A stretch of 5,531 nucleotides of DNA from the NCBI RefSeq assembly GCF_011319475.1, contig NZ_RCMC01000059.1:2185-7715 (forward strand), written 5' to 3'. Position 1 is the first letter of the stretch. The number at the start of each line of letters is the position of its first letter. The DNA is from Candidatus Nitrosotalea sp. FS. Lineage in GTDB: Archaea > Thermoproteota > Nitrososphaeria > Nitrososphaerales > Nitrosopumilaceae. Position numbers and translations under genes: made by a program. A model generated the notes under the pieces. That model saw nothing but the letters and a program-made list of their open reading frames with translations, did no database searches and had not been told where the DNA came from. Shown here one piece after another: positions 4,962-5,531 of this stretch.

Positions 4962-5125
4962 ATGAAAAATCCGAGTCAGGTGGGCACATCTACTTCACTT
5001 TCATAACAGAATCAGGTGCTGAAAAAGCACTTGCACATATCAATGAAAGACTGAGATATTCTGATTTTATAATGAGGTTATTCAGACGAGGTTGTGTTGT
5101 TTTCTTTATCATCATAAGAGTATAA
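4962..5125 (+). pseudogene. Coding-like remnant, frame broken near its start
   Basis: Just after the 249-residue gene, GAGG (4954-4957, overlapping its TGA) stands four bases before ATG 4962, a good ribosome-binding arrangement. The frame from this ATG ends after 14 codons at 5004-5006. One frame over, an open stretch without any start codon encodes ESGGHIYFTFITESGAEKA, then LAHINERLRYSDFIMRLF: a strand followed by an amphipathic helix, very protein-like. A single extra A in the A5 run at 4965-4969 would join the ATG to this frame. The tail after about 5080 becomes low-complexity hydrophobic and overlaps the opposite-strand gene. It may be a decayed downstream operon gene, a sequencing error, or chance. 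I cannot assign a family; the helix pattern is faintly like ribosomal protein S6 but not enough to call. Confidence 0.35.
5013..5033 (+). other. Short RNA hairpin (8-bp stem, 5-base loop)
   Basis: CAGGTGCT pairs with AGCACTTG around the loop GAAAA, with one G-U wobble. It is the most regular stem I see in the AT-rich right third of the window. No T-run follows it, so it is not a bacterial-style terminator. It may stabilise the 3' end of the upstream transcript, or may simply reflect codons of the disrupted reading frame it lies in. Confidence 0.35.
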
Positions 5126-5263
5126 CGAATCATCTCGCACATATGTACCTGCATCTTTAAATTTGCTCGGCGTATCTTCCTTTTTCCCATACCAATGTCT
5201 AAAAATTAATGCAGCTGGACCTCCAATTAGACTAAGAAGTAGTGGATAAATCCAATAATCCAT
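5078..5263 (-). CDS. 61-residue membrane microprotein
   Basis: ATG 5263 opens a peptide starting MDYWIYPLLLSLIGGPAAL. Residues about 4-22 form one hydrophobic membrane segment with a Gly-Gly-Pro break, followed by a positively charged edge (FRHWYGKK) and then a 33-residue polar, acidic and Ser/Thr/Asn-rich tail ending NNTTSSE. The charge rule places the tail in the cytoplasm and the very short N-terminus outside. The clean segregation into hydrophobic segment, basic edge and soluble tail argues for a real gene. Promoter candidates on the minus strand are weak: TAATTACTA (5288-5296), about 28 bp upstream and implying no leader, or the stronger TATTTTTATTTG (about 5305-5316), implying a leader of about 20 bases. 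Another minus-strand frame across 4990-5190 overlaps it and lacks such character. No family recognised. Confidence 0.6.
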   Translation of the reverse strand: MDYWIYPLLLSLIGGPAALIFRHWYGKKEDTPSKFKDAGTYVRDDSLYSYDDKENNTTSSE

Positions 5264-5395
5264 TACACATGTACACCATTTCTTGTCTAGTAATTACCAT
5301 AATCAAATAAAAATATGTCTTAGATTGCACAATAAGGATAATCTCATTAGATTACAACAAAGGACATTTCAAAATAATTTTCTTGTAAAACAATC

Positions 5396-5531
5396 ATGGC
5401 CATTATTTTCAAAGTGTATTCTGAAACAATTCAAGACTCACTAATTGATTTCACAACCAGTTTAACATCCTTTTACCTAATCTTACAAGTGTCTACACAA
5501 TACTGCGTATTTCATCCCATAAATAATGGTA
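5396..5531 (+). CDS. Open reading frame running off the right edge, unproven
   Basis: ATG 5396 starts a frame open for all 45 remaining codons (MAIIFKVYSETIQDSLIDF at the start, mixed hydrophobic and polar after). An AT-rich stretch CAAAATAATTTTC (about 5369-5381) lies about 21 bp upstream and might be a TATA box. No motif is recognisable, and 45 open codons in AT-rich DNA can arise by chance. The rest of 5264-5395 holds no gene I can support; it contains an A/T-rich stretch near 5304-5316. Confidence 0.25.
   Translation, partial: MAIIFKVYSETIQDSLIDFTTSLTSFYLILQVSTQYCVFHPINNG

Noticed and set aside
4990..5190. 66-residue minus-strand frame overlapping the 61-residue gene
   Set aside because: Out of frame with the better membrane-protein candidate, starts inside it, and has no domain or membrane segment.
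1..5531. CRISPR array, transposase, integrase, tRNA or rRNA
   Set aside because: No spaced direct repeats of CRISPR type, no terminal inverted repeats with a transposase, and no cloverleaf or conserved RNA segment seen on either strand.

Overview
The window looks like chromosomal DNA of an ammonia-oxidising-type archaeon (Thaumarchaeota/Nitrososphaerota, Nitrosopumilus-like). Evidence: a complete archaeal transcription factor B; a stand-alone Lrp/AsnC ligand-binding (RAM) protein of the kind abundant in that phylum; a ribbon-helix-helix (RHH) protein whose C-terminal domain I recall from thaumarchaeal genomes; AT-rich DNA; and TATA-like boxes about 25 bp upstream of start codons, implying leaderless or short-leader mRNAs. 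All family calls rest on reading the sequence and on memory, not on searches.

Layout. 1-75: T-rich terminator-like tract on the minus strand, or the start of another minus-strand gene. 76-663 (-): RHH DNA-binding protein. 664-736: divergent control region with a TTAAC-N3-GTTAA inverted repeat and a near-palindromic TATA element. 737-850 (+): 37-residue single-span membrane microprotein, too short for usual gene calling. 889-1857 (-): TFB, coupled by an ATGA overlap to the SRPBCC gene at 1854-2318 (-). 2406-2633 (+): RAM-domain protein, divergent from the SRPBCC/TFB pair. 2688-4004 (-): FAD-dependent amine/amino-acid oxidase-like protein. 4206-4955 (+): membrane-anchored, probably extracellular protein of 249 residues. 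4962-5125 (+): coding-like but frame-disrupted remnant with a ribosome-binding-like site. 5078-5263 (-): 61-residue membrane microprotein. 5264-5531: AT-rich, with only an unproven ORF running off the right edge.

Main observation. The promoters of the 37-residue microprotein (688-720) and the 249-residue membrane protein (4151-4183), 3463 bp apart, carry the same composite element: TTAAC-N3-GTTAA, six bases, then an almost identical TATA region. They match at 26 of 33 positions with no gaps. This suggests two membrane or cell-surface genes under a common regulator. The adjacent RHH protein is a natural but unproven candidate, because one copy of the element lies in its own upstream region.

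Four of the complete genes concern gene control or ligand sensing (RHH, TFB, RAM, SRPBCC) and three encode membrane-inserted products. The oxidoreductase is the only clear metabolic enzyme. I found no rRNA, tRNA, CRISPR array, insertion sequence or phage gene.
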